Positions 53,731 to 64,000 of a stretch of 64,000 nt of DNA are shown in pieces. The stretch is taken from assembly GCA_947498505.1 (NCBI GenBank), contig CANMKG010000001.1, forward strand, positions 310,001 to 374,000, in the 5' to 3' direction. This stretch comes from an uncultured Maribacter sp. (lineage in GTDB: Bacteria; Bacteroidota; Bacteroidia; Flavobacteriales; Flavobacteriaceae). Under the pieces are notes generated by a model. The model worked only from the letters and a program-made list of their open reading frames with translations. It was not told the DNA's origin and ran no database searches. Position 1 is the first letter of the stretch. Every line of letters starts with the position of its first letter. The position numbers were made by a program, and so were the translations under genes.

Positions 53731-54774
53731 TTACTTTTTTGTAATTTTAACCTCAAACATTTTGTCCCAGTTTTTTCCAGTTACAAAAAAGGTTTTTCGA
53801 GTAGGGTGGTAGGCAACACCATTTAGCACATCTAACTCTGGGTGCTTAGTTACTTTGTTTTTTAATCCGCCAAAGTTAATAACGCCTTCAATTGCGCCAT
53901 TTTTAGCATTAATTATCATCATGCTTTCTTTAAGGTAAACATTGGCATATAATTTACCATCAACATATTCTAGCTCGTTGGCTTTATTAAAAACAGATTT
54001 ATTGGTAACGGTTTCAATATAACCTTCTTCTTCTAGGGTTTCTGGATTTAAAAACCATATTTTTTCTGTTCCATCACTTTTAAATAATTTTTTTCCATCG
54101 TTTGTTAGCCCCCAACCTTCTTTACTTTTTCCGTATTGAAAACTATCAGTTTTTGTAAAACTATTTAAATCGTAAATAAACCCAGTACCACTTTGCCACG
54201 TTAGTAGAAATATTTTTCCATTAAAGATGGTAATTCCTTCTCCAAAATACGTTTCGTTCAAGTCTATTTTTTTTAGTACTTCACCAGTTTCGTAATCTAC
54301 TTTTCGTAAAGAAGAACGCCCTTTTTTTCCAGTACTTTCGTATAAAGTATCATTATAAAACTCAAGCCCCTGTGTATAGGCCTTATTGTCATGAGGGTAT
54401 TCATTTATAATTTCGTAAGTATATATCTCTGGCGCTTTAGCTGCTAAAACTTTGATTTTTTTTAAAACCTCAACCGTTTTTCCTTCAAAATCTATACTGG
54501 CTTTTAACACTTTATTGCCTAAAGTTTTTACATCGAGCTTAAGTTTATTTTCATTAACAGGAAAAACTTCTTCATCAATGGTATACGTAATATTATCAAT
54601 GGTTTTTCCTTTTTTGTTTTTTATATCAACCTTAATGGTTTGGTTTTGAGCAAACTGTTTTTTATTTCCTTCAGTTGTAATGGTAAAAAGTGATGAAGGG
54701 GTAGTATTACCTCCACCGCAAGAATTTAATAGAATTATAAAGGAGAAAGCAATTAATAGTTTAAAATGATTCAT
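53731..54774 (-). CDS. Glutaminyl-peptide cyclotransferase (beta-propeller type) lipoprotein
   Basis: The enzyme turns N-terminal glutamine of exported proteins into pyroglutamate. The 347-residue protein has a lipoprotein signal (IAFSFIILLNSC, Cys19), an extra N-terminal Ig-like part (about 22-105) and the five-bladed propeller of plant-type cyclases. Typical blocks are HDNKAYTQGLEFYNDTLYES, TYFGEGITIFNGKIFLLTWQ, NELEYVDGKLYANVYL, and LNGVAYHPTRKTFFVTGKNW at the end. The ATG at 54774 starts the signal peptide; one three codons upstream is possible. Such an enzyme fits type IX secretion cargo with N-terminal Gln. It leads an operon with the thioesterase. Confidence 0.9.
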   Translation of the reverse strand: MNHFKLLIAFSFIILLNSCGGGNTTPSSLFTITTEGNKKQFAQNQTIKVDIKNKKGKTIDNITYTIDEEVFPVNENKLKLDVKTLGNKVLKASIDFEGKTVEVLKKIKVLAAKAPEIYTYEIINEYPHDNKAYTQGLEFYNDTLYESTGKKGRSSLRKVDYETGEVLKKIDLNETYFGEGITIFNGKIFLLTWQSGTGFIYDLNSFTKTDSFQYGKSKEGWGLTNDGKKLFKSDGTEKIWFLNPETLEEEGYIETVTNKSVFNKANELEYVDGKLYANVYLKESMMIINAKNGAIEGVINFGGLKNKVTKHPELDVLNGVAYHPTRKTFFVTGKNWDKMFEVKITKK

Positions 54775-54900
54775 AATAATCATAACAAGGTTTAATATAA
54801 AAACGATTTTTAATTCTTCTTTTTATTACTGATATAATTGAAAAAGAAAGGTTTATTAACGAGGGCAAGTTAATTCATAAAATTTACAATGTAAAAAGGA

Positions 54901-54930
54901 TTGCAAAAGTTTTAAAAGGTTGTATCTTTG
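54901..54930 (+). promoter_or_regulatory. SRP RNA promoter
   Basis: TTG (54901-54903), 19 bases, TATCTTTG (54923-54930) is a perfect Bacteroidota promoter. It places the start of transcription around 54935, the base where the RNA stem begins. Confidence 0.9.
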
Positions 54931-54934
54931 CGCT

Positions 54935-55036
54935 CGGCAAGTCCTACACGACCAGCTCCCTTTGAATCCCCCAGGGTGGGAACGCAGCAAGGGTATTAGG
55001 TTGTAGCGGTGCGATGTAGGTAGCTTGCCTTTTTTT
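54935..55036 (+). ncRNA. ffs: Signal recognition particle RNA, small (4.5S) type
   Basis: The RNA of about 100 bases folds into one long hairpin. The ends GGCAAG (54936-54941) and CTTGCC (55024-55029) pair, followed by seven T as terminator. The tip has the conserved Ffh-binding region CCCCCAGGGTGGGAACGCAG with the GGAA loop and the asymmetric AGCA side (near 54968-54990). The perfect upstream promoter supports it. It pairs with Ffh to target membrane and exported proteins. No protein gene overlaps it, and the antisense reading frame over it is not a gene. Confidence 0.95.
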
Positions 55037-55111
55037 ATGCCTGAAACTTTTTGACAATTTTATACGACAAAACAGGTTAACCATTTTCTTTTTATTCATT
55101 AATTTAGTGCC

Positions 55112-55921
55112 ATGAAACGTAAAGTTGTACTCATTACCGGTGGTTCTTCTGGAATAGGAAAAGCTATAGGAATACATCTTCAAAATAAAGAGTACAAAGT
55201 ATACGGAACTACTAGAAACCTTTGTAAACAAGCTGATTTTAATCATTTTTCGCTTTTAGAAATGGATGTTAAAAATGTTGAAAGTATAAAGCAAGCTGTT
55301 GCCGAAATAATTAAGTTAGAAGGTGAAATAGATGTACTGATTAATAACGCAGGAATTGGTATTACAGGCCCGTTAGAAGAGACTCCAAATGAGGAGATTG
55401 AAAGTGCTTTTAAAACTAACTTTTTTGGTCCTTTAAATGTAATAAAAGTAGTGCTCCCTTATATGCGATTGCAGAAAAATGGACTCATTATTAATATGAC
55501 ATCAGTTGCTGGATATATGGGATTACCTTACAGAGGTATTTATACGGCAACTAAAAGTGCACTTATTAATTTAACAGAAACCTTACGGTTAGAGACTAAA
55601 CAATTTGGTATAAAGGTTACGAGTTTGGCTCCGGGAGATTTTGCAACCGATATAGCAGCAGGACGATACCATTCTCCTTTTATTGAAGAATCTCCTTATA
55701 CTCATACGTATAAAAGAATATTAGATTCTATTAATGATGATGTGGATAAAGGAAAACCACCCGTTTTAGTTGCTCAAAGGATAGAAGGTATTATAAATAC
55801 AAGAAACCCTAAAGTACATTATAAAGTGGGGGCGTTCATTCAAAAATTTTCTTTAATATTGAAAAGAATGTTACCCGATACTTTTTACGAGCGGCTATTA
55901 CTTAAGTGGCATAAACTTTAG
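55112..55921 (+). CDS. Short-chain dehydrogenase/reductase
   Basis: The 269-residue classical SDR has the cofactor loop ITGGSSGIGKAIG (7-19), NNAGIGITG, the catalytic Ser in NMTSVAGYMG and Tyr-x3-Lys in YRGIYTATKSA (Tyr and Lys near 150-154). LAPGDFATDIAAG follows. The C-terminal part (IQKFSLILKRMLPDTFYERL) is basic and hydrophobic and may touch a membrane. The substrate is unknown. It starts 76 bases after the SRP RNA terminator, and the stop overlaps the converging lipoprotein gene by 4 bases. Confidence 0.88.
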   Translation: MKRKVVLITGGSSGIGKAIGIHLQNKEYKVYGTTRNLCKQADFNHFSLLEMDVKNVESIKQAVAEIIKLEGEIDVLINNAGIGITGPLEETPNEEIESAFKTNFFGPLNVIKVVLPYMRLQKNGLIINMTSVAGYMGLPYRGIYTATKSALINLTETLRLETKQFGIKVTSLAPGDFATDIAAGRYHSPFIEESPYTHTYKRILDSINDDVDKGKPPVLVAQRIEGIINTRNPKVHYKVGAFIQKFSLILKRMLPDTFYERLLLKWHKL

Positions 55922-57312
55922 AAAGATTTGGACTTGTAGATGTCCGAAAAAGCATTTACTATCTCAGTATTATCCGTAATTATACACTTGTTTAATGGGT
56001 AAATGAGAAGTGATTTTGTTAATGTTTCAAAATTATTAGCTCTATACTGTTTTAAAGAGTCTAACTCGTTTGTCTTTATAATTTTTTTCCATACCGAATC
56101 ATTAATAGCATTAACATTAATGCCTACAAAAGAATAATCCGATTTTTCGCTTAGTTTTGATACTTGTTTAAAAACATTATTATAATGTTTTTTGTTTTTA
56201 TCTGACCAAAAATAGAAAACCACTTTTTTGTCCTTTGAAATGGTTTGTAGTGATACATTATGACCAGAAGTGTTAACAACTTTAATATCCGGTATCTTGT
56301 TCTTTGGTTGTAGTTTTTTGATACTGGAGTAAAGATTATCTATTTCCTCAATATGTCGGTTACTTTTAGATAATTCATGAAAACGTTTAATAAATATTTC
56401 GTTGTTTTCTTTGGTGTCGTTAACCTTAAGTAAGTAGTTAATGGCCACGTTTCTATATAAATTATCCTTAAGTTCTTTTTCAATAACAATACTATCAATC
56501 AGCTTTAATTTATGCTTGTTAAAATGCAGATGGTTTTTAACTACAATGCCATTTTCTACAGCGCATTTGTGAGAACATGTAGCATATGATAAATTACCAA
56601 AATGCGATTTCATAAAATCGTAATACGGTCTTAAGTAATTAAGTTTACTGTTATTAAAGTTTAAATTTTTCCTATAACTATAAAAATCATCAGGAAGTTC
56701 TTTAAACTTATTTCCTTTTGTGTGTTTTTTATATTTAAAAGGGTACTTTTCTTTGTAGTTATAGTAAGAGTATTTTATGCTGGTTTCAGCAATTTCATAA
56801 GCTGCTTTAGAGAGCGGAGATTCTAAATTAACAGCTTCCAGATTTTCCATTTTCTCATTGATTAAAGTGTTTATTTGAGCACTAAAATCTTTTGGTTTTA
56901 GATTGTAGAAATCCTTGGATACTTTTTTTTCCTCTTCCTCCTTGGCTAAAAATAATTCTAACAAAAAATTGTTAATTGCCTCTCCCTTTCCTGAAAAAAC
57001 TAATGATTCATCAAAAGCTACGGTATTTAGCCTTGCCATTAAGCTATCTCCCATTTCAAGATGCACGTATTGATATTCAGGAGCATGTTTAAAATTATAT
57101 AAACCTTCAGAAATATTATCAAGGGAAAAAGAAAAGCGATTTTTGTTATCTAATTCTGCGGTATCGATAACTACCTCACCTTTGTAAAGCACAACGTAAT
57201 TGCTAGTAGGGTTTACAATCTCACCAGCAAAGTAAGTGGAGTTTTCCTTTTTTTCGGCACTAGTGCAACCAAACAAAATTGCCACAAAGGAGAAAAGTAA
57301 AAGTTTATCCAT
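55918..57312 (-). CDS. Thioredoxin-fold (TlpA-like) lipoprotein without CxxC
   Basis: The 464-residue protein has a lipoprotein signal (FSFVAILFGC, Cys16) and a DUF4369-like beta-rich N-terminal domain (about 22-110; YVVLYKGEVVIDTAELDNKN). A helical middle part follows, then a C-terminal TlpA-like domain (about 325-464; IPDIKVVNTSGHNVSLQTIS). Where TlpA has WCxPC the sequence reads FYFWSDKNKKHYNN, so both redox cysteines are missing. It therefore cannot be a disulfide reductase and is probably a binding or structural relative. It is convergent with the SDR gene (4-base overlap). Confidence 0.78.
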   Translation of the reverse strand: MDKLLLFSFVAILFGCTSAEKKENSTYFAGEIVNPTSNYVVLYKGEVVIDTAELDNKNRFSFSLDNISEGLYNFKHAPEYQYVHLEMGDSLMARLNTVAFDESLVFSGKGEAINNFLLELFLAKEEEEKKVSKDFYNLKPKDFSAQINTLINEKMENLEAVNLESPLSKAAYEIAETSIKYSYYNYKEKYPFKYKKHTKGNKFKELPDDFYSYRKNLNFNNSKLNYLRPYYDFMKSHFGNLSYATCSHKCAVENGIVVKNHLHFNKHKLKLIDSIVIEKELKDNLYRNVAINYLLKVNDTKENNEIFIKRFHELSKSNRHIEEIDNLYSSIKKLQPKNKIPDIKVVNTSGHNVSLQTISKDKKVVFYFWSDKNKKHYNNVFKQVSKLSEKSDYSFVGINVNAINDSVWKKIIKTNELDSLKQYRANNFETLTKSLLIYPLNKCIITDNTEIVNAFSDIYKSKSF

Positions 57313-57425
57313 ATAAGAATATCTGCATCCAGCCTAACAAAAGTAGTAAACGCATATGTGGTGTGGTGTTAATAGCGAGTTAAAAATGGAGTGGTAATGT
57401 TAAGGGTTGTACCCAAATTATATAG

Positions 57426-59111
<1,686 letters not shown>

Positions 59112-59147
59112 TATGAAATTTTAGTAGAACCCAAATCTACAAACATT

Positions 59148-60266
59148 ATGAAAACCTACAATCTATTACCCATACTTTTGGGGTGCCTTATTATGGGGTG
59201 CAGTAAATCTGAGTTTGAAACTGAAGAAAAAGTCGGAGAAAACATTCCTATTTCTTATTCCGTAATGGTTAATGATGGTGGAGGAATCTCTGTAAAAGAT
59301 TTTTCTGGAGATGGAGAGACTTTAAAGGAATTGGATCCTCAGAACTCTTTTGATTCTAAACAAGTTTCTGATATTCAATATTATTTTGATGGTACCTATA
59401 GTTTTTATTCAAAAGATGATAGCTGTGTAGGAAATGCTTATTTATATAACCTTGAAACAGATGAACTTGAATCTGAAGAAGTGTTTTCGGATATAGGGGC
59501 ATGTAATCTGCAAGTAAACGGTATTAGCCACTCAGCGGACAATGTATTTATATCTTATACTATGGAGTTGGTTGGTGTAGAAAGGCATTTTTTAAGAACT
59601 ATTGATGTTAACTCAGTTAATTGGGACTATGAAGATTTAGAAGTTGCTCAGAAACCTTTAAAAATGACACTTTCTGAAGAAAGGTTATTTGTTTTAACCA
59701 AAGATGATGGTGGAACCAACGAATATGGTGTAACTGTGGTGGATGTTACCAATAATACTATTATACACTCCAATGATTTTGGTGCAAATGCAAAACAAAT
59801 TTTTAAAATATCAAATGGAAATGTTGTTGTGAGTTATGATGATAAACATACGGTTATTAATCATAGCACTTTTTCAGAACTATATATAAAGTACTCAGAA
59901 GGTACTGAACCAAAATTTTCAGATTCCGAGATTAATTATTTTGATGCAGCAGGTAATATGTATTTTTTAAGACCAGATGCTGGTGATATTCCAATGTTGG
60001 CGGCGATTTATGATTTTGAAGAAAATAATACCATAATTTACGACTACAACAACATGTTTAGTTCTGCTCAAATAAACTTCGATTTTAAAATTGGAACTAC
60101 TAAAGCAGTAGGGTATGATGAAAAAAATAAAATACTGTTGATAGGATATCAAAAAAGTGATAATGCCAGTAAAGGAGGAATTCTAAGAATTAGAATTTCT
60201 CCAGAAATTGAATTTGTAGATAATACAAATATTGATGGTGTTCCGTACGCTGTAATTTCAAAATAG
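59148..60266 (+). CDS. Lipoprotein of unknown function, possible beta-propeller
   Basis: The 372-residue protein has a lipoprotein signal (LLPILLGCLIMGC, Cys18) and then SKSEFETEEKVGENIPISYS, acidic residues that may act as a surface export signal. The body consists of repeated strand groups of about 45 residues (for example HFLRTIDVNSVNWDYEDLEV, NEYGVTVVDVTNNTIIHSND, HTVINHSTFSELYIKYSEG), which suggests a beta-propeller. I do not recognise the family. It lies 36 bases after the ABC-F gene, but a functional link is doubtful. Confidence 0.7.
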   Translation: MKTYNLLPILLGCLIMGCSKSEFETEEKVGENIPISYSVMVNDGGGISVKDFSGDGETLKELDPQNSFDSKQVSDIQYYFDGTYSFYSKDDSCVGNAYLYNLETDELESEEVFSDIGACNLQVNGISHSADNVFISYTMELVGVERHFLRTIDVNSVNWDYEDLEVAQKPLKMTLSEERLFVLTKDDGGTNEYGVTVVDVTNNTIIHSNDFGANAKQIFKISNGNVVVSYDDKHTVINHSTFSELYIKYSEGTEPKFSDSEINYFDAAGNMYFLRPDAGDIPMLAAIYDFEENNTIIYDYNNMFSSAQINFDFKIGTTKAVGYDEKNKILLIGYQKSDNASKGGILRIRISPEIEFVDNTNIDGVPYAVISK

Positions 60267-60370
60267 AACATTTTCTAAGCGCATGTAAAGTGTTTATTTT
60301 CAGTGCCTTATTGAGGTTTGATTTTTATGAATTGTCATAAAAATGTTAAATATTTCTCAGTTTTAATTTA

Positions 60371-60421
60371 TTCGGTATTTATACGTATAAAAATTGTATC
60401 TTACCGAAGAATGGTTACCAT
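60371..60421. promoter_or_regulatory. Two palindromic elements before the fasciclin gene
   Basis: TTCGGTA (60371-60377) and TACCGAA (60402-60408) form an inverted repeat, and ATGGTTACCAT (60411-60421) is a perfect palindrome. A TATCTTAC (60397-60404), two bases from the -7 consensus, overlaps the first. Operator and promoter are possible. The rest of 60267-60457 shows nothing clear. Confidence 0.3.
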
Positions 60422-60457
60422 TCACCGATTATTTGAGAATATTTAAGCCCCCAAGTT

Positions 60458-60997
60458 TTGAAGATGCGACGTTGTAGTGCCCCTTTTTTGTTATTATTAT
60501 TTATTTCTTTTTTTTACTCATCTGCTCAGGATAATAAATCGGAATCCTATTCCATAATAAAAAGTACTGAGGCTTCAGACAAACATACTACATTACTAGC
60601 GGCAATTCGTGCAGCGGAATTAGATGATTTGTTAGGCTTTGATGGTCCTTTTACCATGTTTGCACCATCTGATGTGGCTCTACAAGAACTTTTGGACTAT
60701 ACAGCAATAGATTTTAACGATCCTAAAAATAAACGAAAATTGCAAGATATTGTTTCTTACCATTTGGTTGTTGGAAATTTAACAGCGTCTAAAATTTTAT
60801 CTGCCATGTGTAAAGGAAATGGAACAGCTTCATTCACTACCGTGCAAGGGAATAAGATAATAGCAACAATGAGTGGTTTAGACATTGTTTTGACTGATTC
60901 CCTCGGAAATACTTCCAAAATTATTGCAGCTGATTCTACACACTGCAACGGAGTTATACACGAAATAGATAGTGTAGTGTTACCTAGTGAAATGTAG
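60458..60997 (+). CDS. Secreted fasciclin (FAS1) domain protein
   Basis: The 179-residue protein has a signal peptide (FLLLLFISFFYSSAQ, cleavage near residue 23) and one FAS1 domain. The first conserved block is LDDLLGFDGPFTMFAPSDVA (about 54-73), followed by LQDIVSYHLVVGNLTASKIL with the YH motif, and the C-terminal NGVIHEIDSVVLPSEM with the second block. FAS1 domains serve in cell adhesion or matrix binding. Two cysteines (MCKGNG and STHCNG) could form a disulfide. It is converging with pheT, with 21 bases between the stops. Confidence 0.9.
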   Translation: MKMRRCSAPFLLLLFISFFYSSAQDNKSESYSIIKSTEASDKHTTLLAAIRAAELDDLLGFDGPFTMFAPSDVALQELLDYTAIDFNDPKNKRKLQDIVSYHLVVGNLTASKILSAMCKGNGTASFTTVQGNKIIATMSGLDIVLTDSLGNTSKIIAADSTHCNGVIHEIDSVVLPSEM

Positions 60998-61018
60998 TTT
61001 CAATAAATAGCGCTTATA

Positions 61019-63445
61019 TTATCTAAGTGAGGCTTCTAATGATGTTTCATAGCTTTTCTGAAGTTTGCCCATAATACGGTCAATTTGTTTATCGGTTAAT
61101 GTATTCTTACTGTCTTGTAGTGTAAAACTAACAGCATAAGACTTTTTTCCTTCCGGTAAATTATCTCCAGTATATACATCAAAAAGATTGACTTCCTTTA
61201 AAAACTTTCTGTCTGTTTTAAATGCTATTTCATAGATTTCCTTAAAAGAAACATTATTATTCAGAAGTAGTGCAAAATCTCTTTTCACTTCTGGGTATTT
61301 TGGTATTGGGCTAAAACTAATTTTAGTTTTTGAAGCTATTTTTAATAATAAGTCCCAATTAAAGTCAGCAAAGAGAACCTCTTGTTTAATATCAAAATGC
61401 TTTAAAATTGATTTTTTTACAACACCAAAAGTTATAATTTCTTTGGTATTAGCAATAACCGATAATGATTCTGAAAATATGGAAGAATTTTCGGTAGGGA
61501 TTGTTTGAAAATTAGAAATTCCTAAGCGTTCTAAAATTGAATATATTGTTGACTTTAAAAAGAAAAAATCACTTTTTTCTGGAACATGTGTCCATGAAGT
61601 TTCGTGCTTATTTCCAGAGATTAAAATACTTAAATAACTGTTTTCTGAACGTTTTTCTTCTATAGTATTATACGTTTTTCCAAACTCAAAAAGTCGTAAG
61701 TTTTGTCTTTTTCTATTAATGTTATGAGAAGCAGCTTCAAGTGCAGAAAATAAGGAATACTGTCGCATTACAGATAAATCTCCACTAAGTGGGTTAATCA
61801 TTTTAACAGCTTGTTCCGACTTGCTTTTATCAGTTAACTCTACATATTTAGGAGAAGTTAAACTATTGGTGATAATCTCATAGAACCCTTTTGATGCCAA
61901 AATGTTTCCAATATTGTTTTGTACTTTATGGTCATCATATTTTGATGTTGGAGCAATCCAAGCATTTAGCTTATCTGTAAAGTCTATATTATTATATCCA
62001 TAAACTCTCAATATTTCTTCAATTACGTCAACAGGTCGTTGTACATCAACACGATATGAAGGTACTTCCAGTCCTAATCCAGCTTCTGTTACATTTTTCA
62101 CTTTAATGTCTAATGAAGCTAGTATAGATTTTATAGTGTCCTGAGGAATCTCTTGCCCAATTAATTTATGAATTTTTTCGAAAGCCAAAAACACTTCAAA
62201 ATTTTCATGTTTTTTAGGATACATATCAATAATGTCTGAGGTAATTTGACCTCCAGCGATTTCGATAATTAAAAGAGCTGCTCTTTTAAGACTGTATTCT
62301 ACATTTTCAATATCTATTCCGCGCTCAAAACGAAAAGAAGCATCTGTATTTAATCCGTGACGTTTTGCTGTTTTACGTACAGAAACAGGATTGAAATAGG
62401 CGCTTTCTAAAAATATTGACGTAGTGTCTTCTGTAACTCCAGAGTGTATTCCTCCAAAAACACCTGCAATACACATAGGTTTTTCAGAATCACAAATCAT
62501 TAAATCCTCCTCATGAAGTTCTCTTTCTACATCATCTAATGTCTTAAACTTTGTGCCTTTAGGCATGGTTTTTACAACAATTTTGTTGCCTTTAATTTTA
62601 TCAGCATCAAAAGCGTGTAAAGGTTGTCCTAGTTCGTGAAGAACATAGTTTGTAGCATCTACAATATTGTTTTTTGGAGCAATTCCTATAGCATTAAGTC
62701 TATTTTTTAACCAATCAGGAGATGGTTGAACAATTAAATTACTTAACGTAACACCACAATATCTTGGAGCTAAATCATAGTCTTTAACATCAACATCAAT
62801 TTTAAGTGAACGGTTGTCTACGTTAAAATGACTAACTGGCGGAGTAATTAGTTCTTTTTCAATTTCCTTTTGCTTGAGTCCAGCTTTTAAATCACGAGCA
62901 ACACCATAATGACTCATGGCGTCCGCTCTATTTGGAGTTAATCCTATTTCAAAAACTTCATCATTTTCAATTTCAAATATTTCTGAACATGCAGTACCAG
63001 GAACTAAACTATTACTTAGTACCATTATGCCATCATGGCTTTCTCCTAAACCAAGTTCGTCTTCAGCGCAAATCATTCCATGACTCTCTTCGCCTCTAAT
63101 TTTACCTTTTTTAATTGTCCATGGCTCTCCGTTACTGTATAAAGTAGTTCCTATGGTTGCAACTGGTACTTTTTGCCCTTTTGCAACATTTGAAGCTCCA
63201 CATACTACCTGAATAGGGTTTGCTTGACCAATATCAACGCTTGTGATTTTTAATTTGTCAGCGTTAGGGTGTTGTTCGCATGATAACACATCACCAACCA
63301 CAACGCCAGCCAAACTCCCTTTAATAGATTCAAAAGGTACCACACCTTCTACTTCTAGACCTAAATCAGTTAAAAGTTCTGCTGTTTGCTGGGAATTCAA
63401 ATCTATATTAAGAAACTGCTTGAGCCAGTTATAGGAAATATTCAT
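61019..63445 (-). CDS. pheT: Phenylalanyl-tRNA synthetase beta subunit PheT
   Basis: PheT with PheS charges tRNA-Phe. The 808-residue protein has the N-terminal MNISYNWLKQFLNIDL, the EMAP-type tRNA-binding domain (about 40-150; CEQHPNADKLKITSVDIG) and the B3/B4 editing domain (about 210-390; FGGIHSGVTEDTTSIFLESA). B5 follows (about 410-480), then the catalytic-core-like domain (RLFEFGKTYNTIEEKR) and the C-terminal ferredoxin-fold anticodon-binding domain (YPEVKRDFALLLNNNVSFKE to KLQKSYETSLEASLR). Length is normal. pheS is not in the window. A good promoter lies 21-51 bases before the ATG, so it is transcribed alone. Confidence 0.97.
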   Translation of the reverse strand: MNISYNWLKQFLNIDLNSQQTAELLTDLGLEVEGVVPFESIKGSLAGVVVGDVLSCEQHPNADKLKITSVDIGQANPIQVVCGASNVAKGQKVPVATIGTTLYSNGEPWTIKKGKIRGEESHGMICAEDELGLGESHDGIMVLSNSLVPGTACSEIFEIENDEVFEIGLTPNRADAMSHYGVARDLKAGLKQKEIEKELITPPVSHFNVDNRSLKIDVDVKDYDLAPRYCGVTLSNLIVQPSPDWLKNRLNAIGIAPKNNIVDATNYVLHELGQPLHAFDADKIKGNKIVVKTMPKGTKFKTLDDVERELHEEDLMICDSEKPMCIAGVFGGIHSGVTEDTTSIFLESAYFNPVSVRKTAKRHGLNTDASFRFERGIDIENVEYSLKRAALLIIEIAGGQITSDIIDMYPKKHENFEVFLAFEKIHKLIGQEIPQDTIKSILASLDIKVKNVTEAGLGLEVPSYRVDVQRPVDVIEEILRVYGYNNIDFTDKLNAWIAPTSKYDDHKVQNNIGNILASKGFYEIITNSLTSPKYVELTDKSKSEQAVKMINPLSGDLSVMRQYSLFSALEAASHNINRKRQNLRLFEFGKTYNTIEEKRSENSYLSILISGNKHETSWTHVPEKSDFFFLKSTIYSILERLGISNFQTIPTENSSIFSESLSVIANTKEIITFGVVKKSILKHFDIKQEVLFADFNWDLLLKIASKTKISFSPIPKYPEVKRDFALLLNNNVSFKEIYEIAFKTDRKFLKEVNLFDVYTGDNLPEGKKSYAVSFTLQDSKNTLTDKQIDRIMGKLQKSYETSLEASLR

Positions 63446-63465
63446 CTAATTGTTTTATAAGCTCA

Positions 63466-63496
63466 CAAAGATAAAACAATGCTCTAATACATTCAA
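63466..63496 (-). promoter_or_regulatory. pheT promoter
   Basis: On the minus strand TTG (63496-63494), 20 bases, TATCTTTG (63473-63466), a perfect -7 box with a spacer one base longer than the other promoters here. The leader is about 15-20 bases, so I see no room for a leader-peptide attenuator or T-box. Confidence 0.8.
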
Positions 63497-63576
63497 TAGC
63501 CAGCCAATTGAAATGTATATTTTTTATTTCAAGGATTTAGTTGTTTTTTTGAAACGACTTTTAAAATAAATTTAGA

Positions 63577-64000
63577 TTGAAAAGAATATATATAGTTTTC
63601 GTATTTTTTGTTTTGTGTTGTGCCTGTAAAAAAGAAACTAAAGTTACGTTAAAAGAAGGTAAGTGGATTGGAGAGTTATCGGTTATGGATAATGAAATTC
63701 TACCTTTTAATTTTACAGTAGGTAAATTAGGTTCAAATGATTATCATGTTAAAATTATAAATGGGGATGAGGTAATTGAGGTAGATGAAGTACAGGTAAT
63801 AAATGATTCCATTATTATAAGAACACCAGTATTTGAAGGTTTTATTGCCGGAAAGCTTAGTTCAAATACTATAAAAGGAGAATTTATTAAAGAAAGCTTA
63901 AATAGAGTAGTGCCCTTTACTGCAAAACATGATGTTATGGAAAGATTTGAAGAAACCGAACCATCTAGTATAAATGTATCTGGAAATTGGGAAGTTGTTT
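63577..64000 (+). CDS. Lipoprotein, N-terminal part only (probably TlpA/thioredoxin-type), cut by window edge
   Basis: An open frame runs from a TTG at 63577 to the edge (141 codons). It begins KRIYIVFVFFVLCCACKKET, a lipoprotein signal with Cys17 as likely lipid site. VTLKEGKWIGELSVMDNEIL and a run of beta strands follow (FNFTVGKLGSNDYHVKIING, DSIIIRTPVFEGFIAGKLS). This is the pattern of the N-terminal domain of flavobacterial TlpA-like disulfide reductases, but the thioredoxin part lies outside. No ATG gives a signal peptide, so TTG is the likely start. It is divergent from pheT. Confidence 0.65.
   Translation, partial: MKRIYIVFVFFVLCCACKKETKVTLKEGKWIGELSVMDNEILPFNFTVGKLGSNDYHVKIINGDEVIEVDEVQVINDSIIIRTPVFEGFIAGKLSSNTIKGEFIKESLNRVVPFTAKHDVMERFEETEPSSINVSGNWEVV

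Noticed and set aside
54944-55246. Minus-strand open frame of 100 codons over the SRP RNA
   Set aside because: It lies across a well-supported SRP RNA with promoter and terminator and across the SDR start, and its protein looks like no family.

Overview
The window comes from a low-GC (about one third G+C) chromosome of a Bacteroidota bacterium, most likely a member of the Flavobacteriaceae. The signs are: promoters of the Bacteroidota type (TTG, 19 bases, TAnnTTTG) in front of several genes; a cargo protein with a type IX secretion C-terminal domain, a PorP/SprF-like outer-membrane protein and a DUF4835/PorD-like protein; many lipoproteins; the short Bacteroidota-type omega subunit; a YtxJ-like protein; and a small SRP RNA with the usual flavobacterial loop. 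I see no tRNA, rRNA, CRISPR array, insertion sequence or prophage. Most of the window is ordinary core chromosome.

Layout. 1-5397: an EamA-HAD-ribD operon on the minus strand faces a GNAT-prmC-ligA operon on the plus strand. 5510-8928: a surface-protein pair, a type IX cargo beta-helix protein and a lipoprotein. 8995-11121: a split 5'-nucleotidase (two genes) plus a GNAT gene. 11190-17699: a core run of a DUF6913-like gene, dapA, bamD, rpoZ, coaBC, a PorD-like gene and recN. 17784-23575: fabI, a glycosyltransferase, a YbbR-like gene, coaE and an OmpR-type two-component pair. 23605-30528: a tight seven-gene minus-strand operon (Gfo/Idh/MocA oxidoreductase, 3-hydroxyacyl-CoA dehydrogenase, DUF1015, YggS, a DnaQ/GIY-YIG fusion, a voltage-gated-type cation channel, miaA). 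30706-42946: pcm, a Crp-like regulator, smpB, lipoproteins, a PorP-SPOR-like fusion, a TetR regulator, clpB, ytxJ, glyA and an unrecognised gene.

43123-51656 is the most distinctive region. Read along the minus strand it holds a LytTR regulator whose receiver lacks the phosphoacceptor Asp and the conserved Lys, a perfect 21-bp tandem direct repeat just upstream of a good promoter, a 100-residue lipoprotein built of five 13-residue repeats, a terminator or attenuator hairpin, three tandem paralogous TPR-histidine kinases, one LuxR-type response regulator, and a strong terminator. Kinases 2 and 3 share a 314-base block with only three differences while the rest of the two genes is clearly diverged, which points to recent gene conversion. 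I propose that this is a single envelope-sensing cassette. That is an inference from layout, not a known system.

51811-64000: a beta-helix lipoprotein, a thioesterase, a glutaminyl cyclase, the SRP RNA, an SDR, a thioredoxin-fold lipoprotein without CxxC, an ABC-F protein with one intact composite ATP site, two secreted proteins, pheT, and the start of a lipoprotein cut by the window edge.
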